A stretch of 60,697 bases of DNA from DAOUJW01 sp034422115 (GTDB taxonomy: Bacteria; Chloroflexota; Dehalococcoidia; Lucifugimonadales; UBA2985). Below are positions 9,018-17,748 of this stretch, piece after piece. Each line of letters starts with the position of its first letter. The stretch's first letter is position 1. Location of the stretch: positions 1-60,697 of the forward strand of contig DAOUJW010000023.1 of assembly GCA_034422115.1 (NCBI GenBank), written 5' to 3'. The notes beneath the pieces were generated by a model. It had not been told where the DNA came from and searched no databases. It was given only the letters and a program-made list of their open reading frames with translations. Made by a program: the position numbers and the translations under genes.

Positions 9018-9110
9018 ACCGCTCATGGTGAGCTTGTCTAACCAGAGCGGTGAGGCTACGGTTGTCCTTGCCACCGCTCACCCTTCGACAGGCTCAGGAT
9101 GAGCGGGGTG
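9018..9110. repeat. TTCGACA-GCTCA palindromic repeat, two copies
   Basis: Two palindromes of one family: CGCTCATGGTGAGC...AGAGCGG (about 9020-9050) and CGCTCACCCTTCGACAGGCTCAGGATGAGCGG-type (9074-9107). Further copies are at 20010-20130, 36718-36835, 36935-36977 and 40018-40110. Confidence 0.75.
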
Positions 9111-9147
9111 ATTTGCCACTCTCAAGGCACCCTGGGAATATCCCGCC

Positions 9148-10326
9148 TCAGACCAGCACGCCCTCCTGGGTCAGGCTGGCAATCTCCTCCTCTGACATGC
9201 CCAGCATGTCCCTCAGCACCTCCATGTTGTGCTCGCCCAGGTCCGGCGCGCGGCTGTAGTTCGGCTCAGGCGCGGCGCTCATGTGCCAGGGCTGCGCCAC
9301 GTGAGTGTAGGGATTCCCTTCCACTATCCCCATCGGAACAAAGCGGCCCCGGTCAATCAGGTGCGGGTCGTTCACGAGGCCCTCGGCGTTCAGCGACGGC
9401 CCGGCGGCCACTCCCGCCGCCTGCAGGGTGTGCATGACCTCGTAGTTGGTGCGCTGCAACGTCCACTCCGTGACCAGCTTGTCCAGCTCGTCCTGGTTGT
9501 TCCACCGGCTCAGGGCGTCGGCGAAGCGCGGGTCTTCGGCCCACTCCGGGTGGCCCGTGGCCTGGCAGAAGGAGGCCCACTCCTCCTCGCTGCCAACGGC
9601 AATCGCAACCCACTTGTCGAACCCGTCGCACTTGTAGACGCCGTGGGGCGCCATAGCCAGGTCGCGGTTCTCCATTGGGGGCTGAAGCCTTCCGTTGACG
9701 GTGTAGTCCAGGAACCGCTCCGGCAGCGCGGCGATGACGTTTTCGGCCATGCACATCTCGATGTACTGGCCCTGCCCCGTGCGGCGATGATGGCGCAGGG
9801 CGGCGAGCACCGCAAACACGATGAGCATCCCCGTAAGGTGGTCGGCCCATATCCCGGCCACCTGCCCCGGCCTGCCGTCCTTGTACCCCGTGAGGTAGGA
9901 CAGCCCCGCGAAGTTGGCGACCTCCGCGTAGTAGCCGATGGCGTGCCGGTACGGCCCCCGGCGGCCCAGGCCGGTGCTGCACAGCATGATGACGTCCGGC
10001 TTGACCTTCTTCAGGTCTTCGTACCCCAGGCCCAGCCGCTCGATGACGCCCGTCCCGAAGTTCTCCACCACCAGGTCGCTCACCTTCACCAGCTTCTTGG
10101 CGACCTCCACGCCCCTGGGGTCTTTCAGGTCAAGGGTGATGCTCTTCTTGCTTATGTTGTTCCGCACAAAGGGGCCCTGGGTGCGGGTCTCCCCCGGGTG
10201 GCGGCTGGCGGTCTCTATCTTGATGACCTCCGCGCCCATCATCGCCATCTGCATTGTGGCGTAGGGGCCCTGCACCACCTGGGTGAAGTCGGCTATTCTT
10301 ATTCCGTCCAAAGGCAGTCGGCTCAT
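9148..10326 (-). CDS. Class III CoA-transferase (CaiB/BaiF family)
   Basis: A 392-residue formyl-CoA transferase/CaiB-type protein. The N-terminus LDGIRIADFTQVVQGPYATM and following MGAEVIKIE are diagnostic, as are FVRNNISKKSITLDLK and the RRTGQGQYIEMCMAENVI segment. It moves CoA from an acyl-CoA donor to a carboxylic acid and so activates the acid for degradation. The start is ATG 10326, which has GGGAGG just upstream. The open frame continues to 10677, but that part overlaps the next CoA-transferase and reads as nonsense. The gene follows the paralogue at 10359 by 32 bases in the same direction, an apparent operon. The exact substrate is not visible. Confidence 0.88.
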   Translation of the reverse strand: MSRLPLDGIRIADFTQVVQGPYATMQMAMMGAEVIKIETASRHPGETRTQGPFVRNNISKKSITLDLKDPRGVEVAKKLVKVSDLVVENFGTGVIERLGLGYEDLKKVKPDVIMLCSTGLGRRGPYRHAIGYYAEVANFAGLSYLTGYKDGRPGQVAGIWADHLTGMLIVFAVLAALRHHRRTGQGQYIEMCMAENVIAALPERFLDYTVNGRLQPPMENRDLAMAPHGVYKCDGFDKWVAIAVGSEEEWASFCQATGHPEWAEDPRFADALSRWNNQDELDKLVTEWTLQRTNYEVMHTLQAAGVAAGPSLNAEGLVNDPHLIDRGRFVPMGIVEGNPYTHVAQPWHMSAAPEPNYSRAPDLGEHNMEVLRDMLGMSEEEIASLTQEGVLV

Positions 10327-10358
10327 TTCGCGCCTCCCGTGTGACTTCTGCTTAAGGA

Positions 10359-11579
10359 TTAGATGACGCCCATCTGACGCATCCGCGCCACGTCGTCCTT
10401 TGAGTACCCCAGCTTGCCGCAGAGCACCTCTTCGTTGTGCTGCCCCAGCGAAGGCGCCGGCGACGACACCTGCCAGGGCGTTTCTGTGAAGCGGTATGCC
10501 GGCCCGGGCGACTTGAACTCGCCTATCTCCGGGTGCTCCATGTCCACAAAAGTGCCTCGCTCCACGAAGTGGGGATGGTTGACCACGTCCTCCACGGCGT
10601 GGACCGGAGACGACGGGATGTGGCCCTCCACCTGGAGCTTCTGGTACAACTCCTCCATTGTGTACTGCTGCGTCCACTCCTCCACCAGCGGGTAGAGGGC
10701 GTCCATGTTATCGCGGCGGGACTCTCGCTCGTTGAAGATGTCCAACTCAGTCCACTCAGGGTGGCCCAGCACCTCCTTGAGGGACTCCCAGAAGTGGTCC
10801 TGCACCATCGTCAGGGTCACGTATCCGTCCTTGGCGATGAAGGGCTTGCGACCTGGCACTCGCAGGGCCAGCGCCGCTATCCTGGTCGGCGTCTCGCTCC
10901 TGTTGGTGTGGGCGATGATGTCGGACGCAATCGCCGACAGCAGTGGCTCCTGTATCGACACGTCGATGTGCTGGCCCTCGCCTGAGAACTCCCTGGCGAA
11001 TAGGGCGCACATTGTGGACGAGGCGGCGGTTATCCCGGCCTGGAAGTTGCCCTGGTGACCAGCCGCCTTGAGCGGCGGATGGGTGTCAGGCTCCTCGATC
11101 TCGCCCGGCGTCCCGTAGCCCAGCCCGCCTGTGTGGAAGGAGACAAGCTCCGTTGCCTTGTAGTCCCTGTACGGCCCCGTCTGCCCGAACGGGGTGATAG
11201 ACGTGACAATCAGCTCCGGGTTGACGTCCCTGATGGAGTCGTAGCCCAGCCCCAGCTCATCCATCAACCTGGGCGGGTTGGCCTCCACCAGCACGTCGGT
11301 GTCCTTCAGAAGCTCCTTGAGCGCCTTCCTGCCCAGGGGCGTCTTCACGTCCAGGGTTATGCCCCTCTTGCTGGTGTTCAGGTAAGCGAAGAGCAGGCTC
11401 TTCTCCGGATGGGGTTCGTCGTTTGGGAAGGGGCCGTAGCGTCTGGCGGAGTCGCCGGCGGGCGGCTCGATCTTGATTACCTCCGCGCCCAGGTCGGCCA
11501 TGAGCTTGGTGCAGTACGGAGCGGCGATGAAGTCGCCCAGCTCCACAACCTTCAGCCCGGATAGCGCACCATCTGCCAT
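10359..11579 (-). CDS. Class III CoA-transferase (CaiB/BaiF family), paralogue
   Basis: About 406 residues, with the family N-terminus LSGLKVVELGDFIAAPYC, MADLGAEVIKIEPP, LNTSKRGITLD and TPFGQTGPYRDYKATEL. It is distinct from the downstream paralogue, so the two may form a heteromer or act on different acids. ATG 11579 is preferred over GTG 11585 because the AGGGGG stretch is then 5 bases away, whereas it overlaps the GTG. It is first in a two-gene operon with 9148-10326. Paired CaiB-type transferases are frequent in SAR202-like Chloroflexota genomes, where they are thought to serve degradation of resistant organic acids. Confidence 0.88.
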   Translation of the reverse strand: MADGALSGLKVVELGDFIAAPYCTKLMADLGAEVIKIEPPAGDSARRYGPFPNDEPHPEKSLLFAYLNTSKRGITLDVKTPLGRKALKELLKDTDVLVEANPPRLMDELGLGYDSIRDVNPELIVTSITPFGQTGPYRDYKATELVSFHTGGLGYGTPGEIEEPDTHPPLKAAGHQGNFQAGITAASSTMCALFAREFSGEGQHIDVSIQEPLLSAIASDIIAHTNRSETPTRIAALALRVPGRKPFIAKDGYVTLTMVQDHFWESLKEVLGHPEWTELDIFNERESRRDNMDALYPLVEEWTQQYTMEELYQKLQVEGHIPSSPVHAVEDVVNHPHFVERGTFVDMEHPEIGEFKSPGPAYRFTETPWQVSSPAPSLGQHNEEVLCGKLGYSKDDVARMRQMGVI

Positions 11580-11842
11580 TTTCACCCCCTTGATTGACGG
11601 CCAGCCAGGAGACCTGTCCCTCCATCTCTCCCCGGGGAGTCATCCGCAGCGCCCTTCACTCCTGAGCGTCGTCTGGATTAGGACTCTATTTTACGCAATT
11701 TCAGCCCAATAATGTAACCCTTTCTTCCACGTCAGACGAAGATTGACGCGTCTCGCGCCTGTGGGGAAGTCGGCCAGGGGTAATTTCGTAGCCTCAGGTA
11801 GAGACTTTTGTAGAAGTCCGGCGTCTCTGCTCAGGGGAGGCT

Positions 11843-11957
11843 AAATGTCATTCCGAACGGAGCGGAGCGCAGTGAGGAATCTAAAATCTATATCTGCAAA
11901 GCTGCGTTGTCTAGCATAAGACATCCTAGATTCCTCGCTTCGCTCGGAATGACGCAA
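11843..11957. repeat. Inverted repeat pair, GTCATTCCGA type
   Basis: GTCATTCCGAACGGAGCG...GTGAGGAATCTA is followed about 50 bases later by its inverted partner TAGATTCCTCGCTTCGCTCGGAATGAC. The pair could fold into a long hairpin or be two opposed copies of a short repeat. It fills most of the 11585-12011 gap, in which I see no gene. Confidence 0.7.
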
Positions 11958-12010
11958 AATGGAACTTTGGGGCAGATTACGTAAGGGTCTCTACTGCGGA
12001 ACTAGCCTCC

Positions 12011-13420
12011 CTACAACTCCGGCCGCTCAGTGTGCCACGCGGTTGCCGTCTGATACGCGTGGGCCGCCTGCAAGACCAGCGCATCCGCCAGGGGCTTGCC
12101 CACAAGCTGCAGGCCAATGGGCAGACGCTCCTGGGTGAAGCCGCACGGCACCGAGATGGCCGGCAGGCCCGCCGCGCTGAATATACGCGTTATGCGCAGC
12201 ACGGCCTCTCGCGTGGACACCTCCTGCCCGTTGATGACGATGCGCTCCTGCTCTATGAACGGCGCGGCAATGGAGGTGGTGGGCGTTGCCAGCAGATCGA
12301 CCCGCTCCAGGGTGTCCAGGATGCTCTGCCTGCACCTGGCCCGCACCCGTTGGGCGGCCAGGTACGCCTCCGCCGGTATGAACAGCCCGCTCTCGAACCG
12401 CCTGCGGATGACAGGGTCGTAGCGGTCGCCGTACGCCAGCAGCCTTGAGCGGTGTATGGTGGCGGCCTCCGAGGTCTGCACAACGCTTCCCGCCGGGTTT
12501 ATCAGCTCCAGGTCCGGTATGGACACCTCCTCCACCACTGCGCCCAGGGACTCCAGCACGGCCATAGCATCTTCAAAGGCCCGGCGCACCTCCGGCTCCA
12601 CCATGTCCCATACGTACTCACGCGGCACCCCGACTCGTAGCCCATTCACTCCCCTGTCCAGGCCCTGTGTGTAGTCTTGCGGCGGTGTGTCCAGGGACGC
12701 GCGATCCCTGGGATCGTGGCCGGCCAGCACGTTCAAGGCCAGGGCCGCGTCTTCCACCGTCCGCGCCATTGGCCCCACGTGGTCCATCGACCAGGACAAC
12801 GGCGTGACCCCGTATCGGCTGATGAGGCCGTAGGTGGGCTTGTGGCCGGTGATGCCGCACAGGGCGGCGGGCACTCGCACTGAGCCGCCGGTGTCCGTGC
12901 CCAGGGCTATGGGCGCTTCCCCGCTTGCCGCTGCCACGCCCGACCCGCTGCTTGAGCCGCCCGCCATCCGCGCAGTGTCCCACGGGTTGCGCGCCGGTCC
13001 GTAGTGGTGGTTGCGGCTGGTGCCGTCGAAGGCGAACTCTGTCATGTGCAGCTTACCGATGCAGTAGGCTCCGGCAACCTCAAAGCGAGAGGCTACCGCA
13101 GAGTCCACTGGCGGAACGAAATCTGCGTCCAGCACGGAGCCGGACGTGGTGCGTACGTCCTTCGTCCAGAAGATGTCCTTGAGGCCGACGGGGATGCCGT
13201 GGAAAGGCCCTCTGTACTCCCCGGCCATTATCCCGGCCTCGGCGGCCGCGGCCGCGCGGCGGGCGTGGTCGTCCAGGCGGGTGATGAAGGCGTTGAGCCT
13301 TGGCTCCACGGTCGAAATACGGCGCAGGAAGGCGTCGGCCACCTCCACCGGGGAAACCTCTCTGCCGCGAATACGCTGGGCAAGCTGAGAGACGGTGAGC
13401 CGGGTCAGGTCGTCGGGCAT
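12011..13420 (-). CDS. Amidase (GatA/AtzE-like), second copy
   Basis: A 469-residue amidase-signature enzyme with its triad intact: Lys in PVGLKDIFW (K81), GGSSSGSG (Ser near 156) and TDTGGSVR (Ser near 180). It is only moderately similar to the amidase at 7552, so it is a diverged paralogue rather than a recent duplication. It lies 2 bases downstream of a 66-residue AtzG/GatC-like gene, with GAAGG 7 bases before the ATG. Without a gatB gene close by, a catabolic role on an amide, carbamate or urea-like compound is likelier than tRNA-dependent amidation. The substrate is unknown. Confidence 0.87.
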   Translation of the reverse strand: MPDDLTRLTVSQLAQRIRGREVSPVEVADAFLRRISTVEPRLNAFITRLDDHARRAAAAAEAGIMAGEYRGPFHGIPVGLKDIFWTKDVRTTSGSVLDADFVPPVDSAVASRFEVAGAYCIGKLHMTEFAFDGTSRNHHYGPARNPWDTARMAGGSSSGSGVAAASGEAPIALGTDTGGSVRVPAALCGITGHKPTYGLISRYGVTPLSWSMDHVGPMARTVEDAALALNVLAGHDPRDRASLDTPPQDYTQGLDRGVNGLRVGVPREYVWDMVEPEVRRAFEDAMAVLESLGAVVEEVSIPDLELINPAGSVVQTSEAATIHRSRLLAYGDRYDPVIRRRFESGLFIPAEAYLAAQRVRARCRQSILDTLERVDLLATPTTSIAAPFIEQERIVINGQEVSTREAVLRITRIFSAAGLPAISVPCGFTQERLPIGLQLVGKPLADALVLQAAHAYQTATAWHTERPEL

Positions 13421-13422
13421 GT

Positions 13423-13623
13423 CTAGCCTTCTGATGTGGCTTCCGGCGCTGCCAGGGGCGCGTCAGGCGGACCATCGACGCTGCGGAGCAGGGCAATGCG
13501 CTCATACATCGGCTCCACCTCTCCGAATAGCGCTTGCAGGTGGTCTTCGTCGTCCATTGCCAGGCCAAGCAACTGGGCCAGCACAAGGAACTCTTCGTAG
13601 GTCAGTCTGGGCTCGTCGGCCAT
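13423..13623 (-). CDS. Small AtzG/GatC-like amidase partner, second copy
   Basis: A 66-residue helical protein (EEFLVLAQLLGLAMDDEDHLQ, then a short Pro/Ala tail) directly upstream of an amidase, mirroring the pair at 7349-8955. The pattern of a GL-x-(D/E) helix, a central helix of about 20 residues and a proline-containing tail fits AtzG-like subunits. The link rests mainly on size and context because sequences of this family are very divergent. No Shine-Dalgarno precedes the ATG, but TAGAAT lies about 25 bases upstream and could be a -10 box. Confidence 0.5.
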   Translation of the reverse strand: MADEPRLTYEEFLVLAQLLGLAMDDEDHLQALFGEVEPMYERIALLRSVDGPPDAPLAAPEATSEG

Positions 13624-13651
13624 GTCGGGCGCGCCGTGAAGTCGTGCTATT

Positions 13652-14476
13652 CTAGCTCTTCAGCTTGTAGGACGGCTCCACCTCTTCCACCCGCCCCTCC
13701 TTCTTGAGCTTGTCCAGGTGGGTGCGGACGTTGCGCGCCGCGCCGGCCCGGAGGCCCTTCTTGAGGTTCTTGGGGTAGATGTCCTTCACCATCTCATCCA
13801 CCTTGGCAATCCCCTTCCCCAGGGAGGACAGCACCTCCTCTTCCCTCTGGTTCCGGTGGTTGATGTACCACTGCACCAGCCGCCTGCCTCGGGGCGCGGG
13901 CACCACCGCGCCGTGGGCCGGGCAGATAACATCGTGGCGAAACCTGGTCAGCAGCTGTAGCGACTTCATGTAGGCGAAGAGGTCGCTTACCGTAGCCGAC
14001 GACGACCCAAGAATGGTGTCGCCCGTGAACAGCACCCGCTCCTTGGCGAAGTGGAAGCACACGTGGTCGACGGAGTGGCCGGGGGTGAAGATGGCCCGCA
14101 GCGCAACGCCGCCGCCCGACCTGAGCACCTCCCGGGAGCGTATGGGCACTATGGACTCCTTGGGCACCAGGGTCTCCAGGGTCTTTACCAGCTTGGGATG
14201 ACAGCGGACAGGGGCCTCCATGGCGTCGTAGATCTTGTCTACGCCTCCGTAGTGGTCAGCGTGGCCGTGGGTAATGGCTATGCCGGTTATCTTTGGCTTG
14301 CCAAGGCTGTCGTAGTAGTCAAGTATCTGCTGTGTCCAGGAGCGGTCGTGCTCCCCCGTGTCGATTAGAATCATCTCCTCGGCCGGATCCCCGACGAAGT
14401 AGTTGGTGCTCCCTCCCGGGTGTCCAACAGCGCCGTCTTCCACGTGGCACGCATATACGTGAGGTGTTATCTGCAT
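13652..14476 (-). CDS. MBL-fold metallo-hydrolase
   Basis: A 274-residue metallo-beta-lactamase-fold hydrolase. The dinuclear zinc motif is THGHADHYGG, followed by the TPGHSVDHVC histidine and the FTGDTIL Asp. The C-terminal 80 residues (HRNQREEEVLSSL and on) match the winged-helix tail of LACTB2/RNase-Z-like MBL proteins. The start is ATG 14476 with AGGAGG upstream. The frame stays open to 14725, but that extension overlaps the DinB gene and is not protein-like. The substrate may be a thioester or lactone, which would suit the surrounding CoA-based catabolic genes. Confidence 0.82.
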   Translation of the reverse strand: MQITPHVYACHVEDGAVGHPGGSTNYFVGDPAEEMILIDTGEHDRSWTQQILDYYDSLGKPKITGIAITHGHADHYGGVDKIYDAMEAPVRCHPKLVKTLETLVPKESIVPIRSREVLRSGGGVALRAIFTPGHSVDHVCFHFAKERVLFTGDTILGSSSATVSDLFAYMKSLQLLTRFRHDVICPAHGAVVPAPRGRRLVQWYINHRNQREEEVLSSLGKGIAKVDEMVKDIYPKNLKKGLRAGAARNVRTHLDKLKKEGRVEEVEPSYKLKS

Positions 14477-14513
14477 GTGCGTCCTCCTGGTTATGTCTTT
14501 GACCGATGACGGC

Positions 14514-14933
14514 CTAACCGGCCGCGGTGTCCTTGATAATCTGCTCCAGCCGGCCGCCGTAGGAGTCCTCCGTCTCCATAATGTGCTCCAGCACCTGGCG
14601 CATGGACCACTCCCCTTCCGGCGCCATGTCAAAGTCCTCGTCTGAGAGGCCGACAAGCAGCCCCTCCAGCCGGCCGCGGGCCTCCTCCAGCCGGCCCAGA
14701 ATGGCCTCGGCCTCCGTCTGGGCAAGGCCCAGGTCTCGCAGGGTCTTTGCCGCGTGCACCGTGTGCTCTATCTCGTGGTTGATGAGCTGGTAGAACATTG
14801 AACGCAGGGGCAACTGGCGCTGGCCCCACGCCGCCACCTCACCCATCTGCTCCTCCGGCACCGACATCAGCCGCTTGACCAGGTCGTCGTGCTTGGCCCG
14901 CATATTGGCCATGAACTCTTCTTTGCTTGACAT
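14514..14933 (-). CDS. DinB-like domain protein
   Basis: A 139-residue four-helix-bundle protein of the DinB/YfiT-like type. Histidines expected for the metal site occur in INHEIEHTVHAA and in the C-terminal WSMRQVLEHIMETED motif, which is characteristic (HxxxxE in the last helix). Family members use a divalent metal and often bind or transfer thiols. The start at ATG 14933 follows GAGGTG. The gene precedes the MBL gene by 37 bases in the same direction and is likely co-transcribed. Confidence 0.75.
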   Translation of the reverse strand: MSSKEEFMANMRAKHDDLVKRLMSVPEEQMGEVAAWGQRQLPLRSMFYQLINHEIEHTVHAAKTLRDLGLAQTEAEAILGRLEEARGRLEGLLVGLSDEDFDMAPEGEWSMRQVLEHIMETEDSYGGRLEQIIKDTAAG

Positions 14934-15329
14934 TTCGCACCTCGGTAGTCGAGTTGCAAGGCAGGTCTGAGGCCTTGCTGCATCGCTAATTGTAGGTGAA
15001 CTGCAGTCGCAGCGCAACATTGGGCGCTGCTCGGAGGGCCGCACGCTCAAGTAATTTCCGCCCTCCGTAAGGCCCGTCAAAAAAATTGTCCAGAAACCGA
15101 CCAACTTCCCTCTTGACACACCAATCGTGGGAGGCAATATCATCCATACAGCGACTTTTTCCGAGGAGGAGGGCTTCCTCCCCAAGACATCCAAGGCCAC
15201 CTTTGGCGCTGGCTTTTGGCGTTTTTGAGGCCTCTTTCGAGACCACGGCCTCTTGTATCAGAGTACCCCGGTTAGCGGTTTGTTTTTTCTATTTTTTTGT
15301 GCTTACCAGCACCAAAGGGGGGAAAGTCT
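14934..15329. other. Intergenic stretch with a candidate promoter
   Basis: About 400 bases between divergent genes. TTGACA (15113-15118), a 16-base spacer and CAATAT (15135-15140) form a plausible promoter reading toward the MBL gene at 15330, leaving a leader of about 180 bases. The leader contains T-rich runs near 15284-15299. I find no convincing protein or structured RNA. Open frames in this stretch on either strand look random. Confidence 0.45.
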
Positions 15330-16169
15330 ATGGTAAAAGCGGGCGCTTCTACCATCCACCTTCTCAGCGATGGAATCATCAAGTACGACGGTGGGTCCGT
15401 TTTCGGACAGGTGCCGAAAGTGCTTTGGGAGCAGCAGGTGAAGCCGGACAGGTGGAACCGGGTTAGCCTGGGGCTGAACTGCCTTCTCATACGCACCGAG
15501 AACGAGAACGTTCTGGTCGATACGGGCGTTGGCAAGAAGGAGACCAGCAAACTGAGGGAGGTTTACGGCCTCTCCTCCAGCAAGCTGGCAAAAGGGCTTA
15601 AGGAGGTGGGACTCTCCGCCAAGGACATTGACAAGGTCATTCTGACCCATCTGCACTTCGACCACTCAGGCGGCTGCACCAAGATAGACCGGTCCGGCGG
15701 GTGCATCCCCGTATTCCCCAAGGCGACCTACTACGTTCAAAAGGCCTGCTGGGAGGACGCAATGTCCCCCAACGAGCGCGGCAAGTCCTCCTACCACATG
15801 GAGGACTACTCATGCCTGAAGGACTCCGGCCAGCTTGAGCTGGTGGACGGCGACGCGGAGATACTGCCGGGGCTGTGGGTCAAGGAGACGGGAGGACACT
15901 GCCAGGGGCACCAGATGGTGAAGGTGAACTACGGCAGCGAAAAGGTGGTCTTCCTGGGAGATGTCATTCCCACTCCCCACCATCTGTCATTGCCCTACAT
16001 CGCCGCCCACGACCAGTACCCGGAAGACACCCTGGAGGTGAAGCGGGAACTGGTGGAGCAGGCTGCCAAAGAGGGGTGGCTGGTGATCTTCGGGCACGGC
16101 TGCGACGAGAGGGCGGGCTACCTGGAGCGGCGCAACGGCGGCATAACCCTCCGCTCCGTGAGCCTGTAG
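15330..16169 (+). CDS. MBL-fold metallo-hydrolase (AttM/lactonase-like)
   Basis: A 279-residue metallo-beta-lactamase-fold enzyme with THLHFDHSGG, GGHCQGHQ and the FLGDVIPTPHH segment that supplies the remaining zinc ligands. This arrangement is typical of the quorum-quenching lactonase and alkylsulfatase-like branch, but the substrate cannot be fixed. ATG 15330 follows a GGGGGG run with an 8-base spacing. An upstream in-frame start at 15297 is less likely. It is not closely similar to the MBL protein at 13652. Confidence 0.82.
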   Translation: MVKAGASTIHLLSDGIIKYDGGSVFGQVPKVLWEQQVKPDRWNRVSLGLNCLLIRTENENVLVDTGVGKKETSKLREVYGLSSSKLAKGLKEVGLSAKDIDKVILTHLHFDHSGGCTKIDRSGGCIPVFPKATYYVQKACWEDAMSPNERGKSSYHMEDYSCLKDSGQLELVDGDAEILPGLWVKETGGHCQGHQMVKVNYGSEKVVFLGDVIPTPHHLSLPYIAAHDQYPEDTLEVKRELVEQAAKEGWLVIFGHGCDERAGYLERRNGGITLRSVSL

Positions 16170-16176
16170 TTCCCGT

Positions 16177-16255
16177 ACCATTCCTGCGCAGGCAGGAATC
16201 CAGGAGGGGCGGGGCGTGGACTCCCGCCTTCGCGGGAGTGGATTGGACTTGTTCA
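16177..16255. repeat. Composite palindromic repeat, copy 2
   Basis: Inverted counterpart of the element at 1591-1690: CCATTCCTGC...GCAGGAATCC followed by GGGGCGGGGCGTGGACTCCCGC...GCGGGAGTGGA. It lies between convergent genes. Confidence 0.7.
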
Positions 16256-16271
16256 GACGATTCTTAGGTGG

Positions 16272-17567
16272 CTAGACCGGCGCGCCGATGAGGGAAACCT
16301 CTCGCTCCTCAAGGAGCCTTGTGTCCGTGATGGTGTTGGCCAGGGGCCGCGGGTCGTTCGCGTACACCCGGACGTAGTTGTCCGTCAGCCCCGACCAGCG
16401 CCACGCTCCGTCGTCTTGCACCCGCTCTTCCCATAGCACGGGGCGCGTCTGCCCCACGAGACTTCGCAGGTAGCCGGAGGCGTGTTCACGGGCCAGCGCC
16501 AGCAGCAGGTCTGCCCTCTCGCCCTTGGCCACCGGGTCCACCTTGCCTCCGAGATGCGCCGCGGTGGTGCCGGGCCTCACGGAGTACGGGAAGACGTGCA
16601 TGTCTGAGAAGCGAATCTCACGGCAGAAGTCATAGGTCTCCTGGAACTCCTCATCGCTCTCACCCGGGAAGCCCGTCAGCACGTCCGTGGTGATTGAAGC
16701 CCCGGGCGCCCTGGCGCGGATAAGCTCGACTGTCCGAGCGTAGCGCTCCGCCGTATAACGCCGCCTCATGCGGCTCAGAACGCCGTCGCTTCCGCTCTGA
16801 AGGGGCAGGTGAAAGTGGGAGCAAAGTCGGGGGTCCTCCCACAATCTTAACAGTTCCTCCCCTACCTCCTGGGGCTGAAGGGATGAAACTCTAATGCGGG
16901 GAATGGCGGTCTCGGCCAGAACGCTCTCCACCAGTCGCTCAAGGCTTGCGCCGGGAATGTCGAAGCCGTAGGAGCCAAGCTGGGTGCCCGTTAGCACCAC
17001 CTCCTTGAACCCCTCGGCCTCCAGCGCGTTGATCTGCGCTACCAGGTCTTCCGGCGGGATGCTCCGCTCCCTGCCCCGCACCCTGGGCACTATGCAGTAG
17101 GCGCAAACCTGGTTGCACCCCTCCTGAATCTTGACCATAGCTCTTGTTCGATGTACCACGCTCTGCGTCTCTACCGCGTCTCCCGTGGCGCAGGGGGTTT
17201 CGGCGTCTCTGCGAAGCTCCGTCACCCGCTGCACCAGCGCGCCCTTATCCGTATTGCCCAGCACCAGGTCGACCTCTTGCAGCGACTCCAGCTCCCCGGG
17301 CGAACGCTGGGCGTAGCAGCCCGTGGCCACGATGAGCGACGCCGGGTTGCTGCGCCGCGCCGCCCTGAGCGATCGACGCGCCTTGCGGTCTGCGACGTGG
17401 GTCACGGTGCAGGTGTTCAGCACGTACACGTCCGCGGGCCGGTCGGCGTCAACCACCGTGTATCCGGCGGCGGCGAAGCGCCGGGCCAGGGCCTGGGAGT
17501 CGGCCTGGTTCAGCTTGCAGCCCTGGGTCTCGATGGCTACGGTGGGCAAAGTCTCGGTTTGAGTCAT
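16272..17567 (-). CDS. mtaB: tRNA threonylcarbamoyladenosine methylthiotransferase MtaB
   Basis: A 431-residue radical-SAM methylthiotransferase that converts t6A37 to ms2t6A37 in ANN-decoding tRNAs. The N-terminal UPF0004 domain has its three cluster cysteines (C17 in TQGCKLNQ, C53 in NTCTVT, C84 in TGCYAQ). The radical-SAM motif is CNQVCAYC (C151, C155, C158), and a C-terminal TRAM-like domain follows. The NTCTVT motif and overall length favour MtaB over MiaB or RimO. The start is ATG 17567; it has no Shine-Dalgarno but a perfect TATAAT ends 9 bases upstream, so the mRNA is probably leaderless. The longer open frame to 17816 runs through the promoter and into fabF. Confidence 0.88.
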   Translation of the reverse strand: MTQTETLPTVAIETQGCKLNQADSQALARRFAAAGYTVVDADRPADVYVLNTCTVTHVADRKARRSLRAARRSNPASLIVATGCYAQRSPGELESLQEVDLVLGNTDKGALVQRVTELRRDAETPCATGDAVETQSVVHRTRAMVKIQEGCNQVCAYCIVPRVRGRERSIPPEDLVAQINALEAEGFKEVVLTGTQLGSYGFDIPGASLERLVESVLAETAIPRIRVSSLQPQEVGEELLRLWEDPRLCSHFHLPLQSGSDGVLSRMRRRYTAERYARTVELIRARAPGASITTDVLTGFPGESDEEFQETYDFCREIRFSDMHVFPYSVRPGTTAAHLGGKVDPVAKGERADLLLALAREHASGYLRSLVGQTRPVLWEERVQDDGAWRWSGLTDNYVRVYANDPRPLANTITDTRLLEEREVSLIGAPV

Positions 17568-17576
17568 GGCAGTCGC

Positions 17577-17605
17577 ATTATAGTGACAACCTGCTCTACG
17601 GACAA
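17577..17605 (-). promoter_or_regulatory. mtaB promoter (leaderless)
   Basis: On the minus strand TTGTCC (17605-17600), a 17-base spacer and TATAAT (17582-17577). The expected transcription start is within 1-3 bases of the mtaB ATG at 17567. Confidence 0.65.
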
Positions 17606-17645
17606 CGCCATTGCCGGAAAATTCGGCTTGCGTTCTGTGAAAGTA

Positions 17646-17676
17646 TTTACAAAATGCGCAACAGGTCTGGTAAAAT
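17646..17676 (+). promoter_or_regulatory. Candidate fabF promoter
   Basis: TTTACA (17646-17651) and TAAAAT (17671-17676) with a 19-base spacer, or TTACAA with 18. This lies about 70 bases before the fabF GTG and is divergent from the mtaB promoter. Confidence 0.45.
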
Positions 17677-17748
17677 ACACCAAATATCTTGCCCAGGCGG
17701 GCAGCATCCTCAAGCAGTTGCGCTGCTTTTTTGAAAGGAACCGGACAA

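Noticed and set aside
14986..15246. 86-codon minus-strand ORF upstream of the DinB gene
   Set aside because: No Shine-Dalgarno, no family resemblance and weak codon bias; most likely a chance frame.
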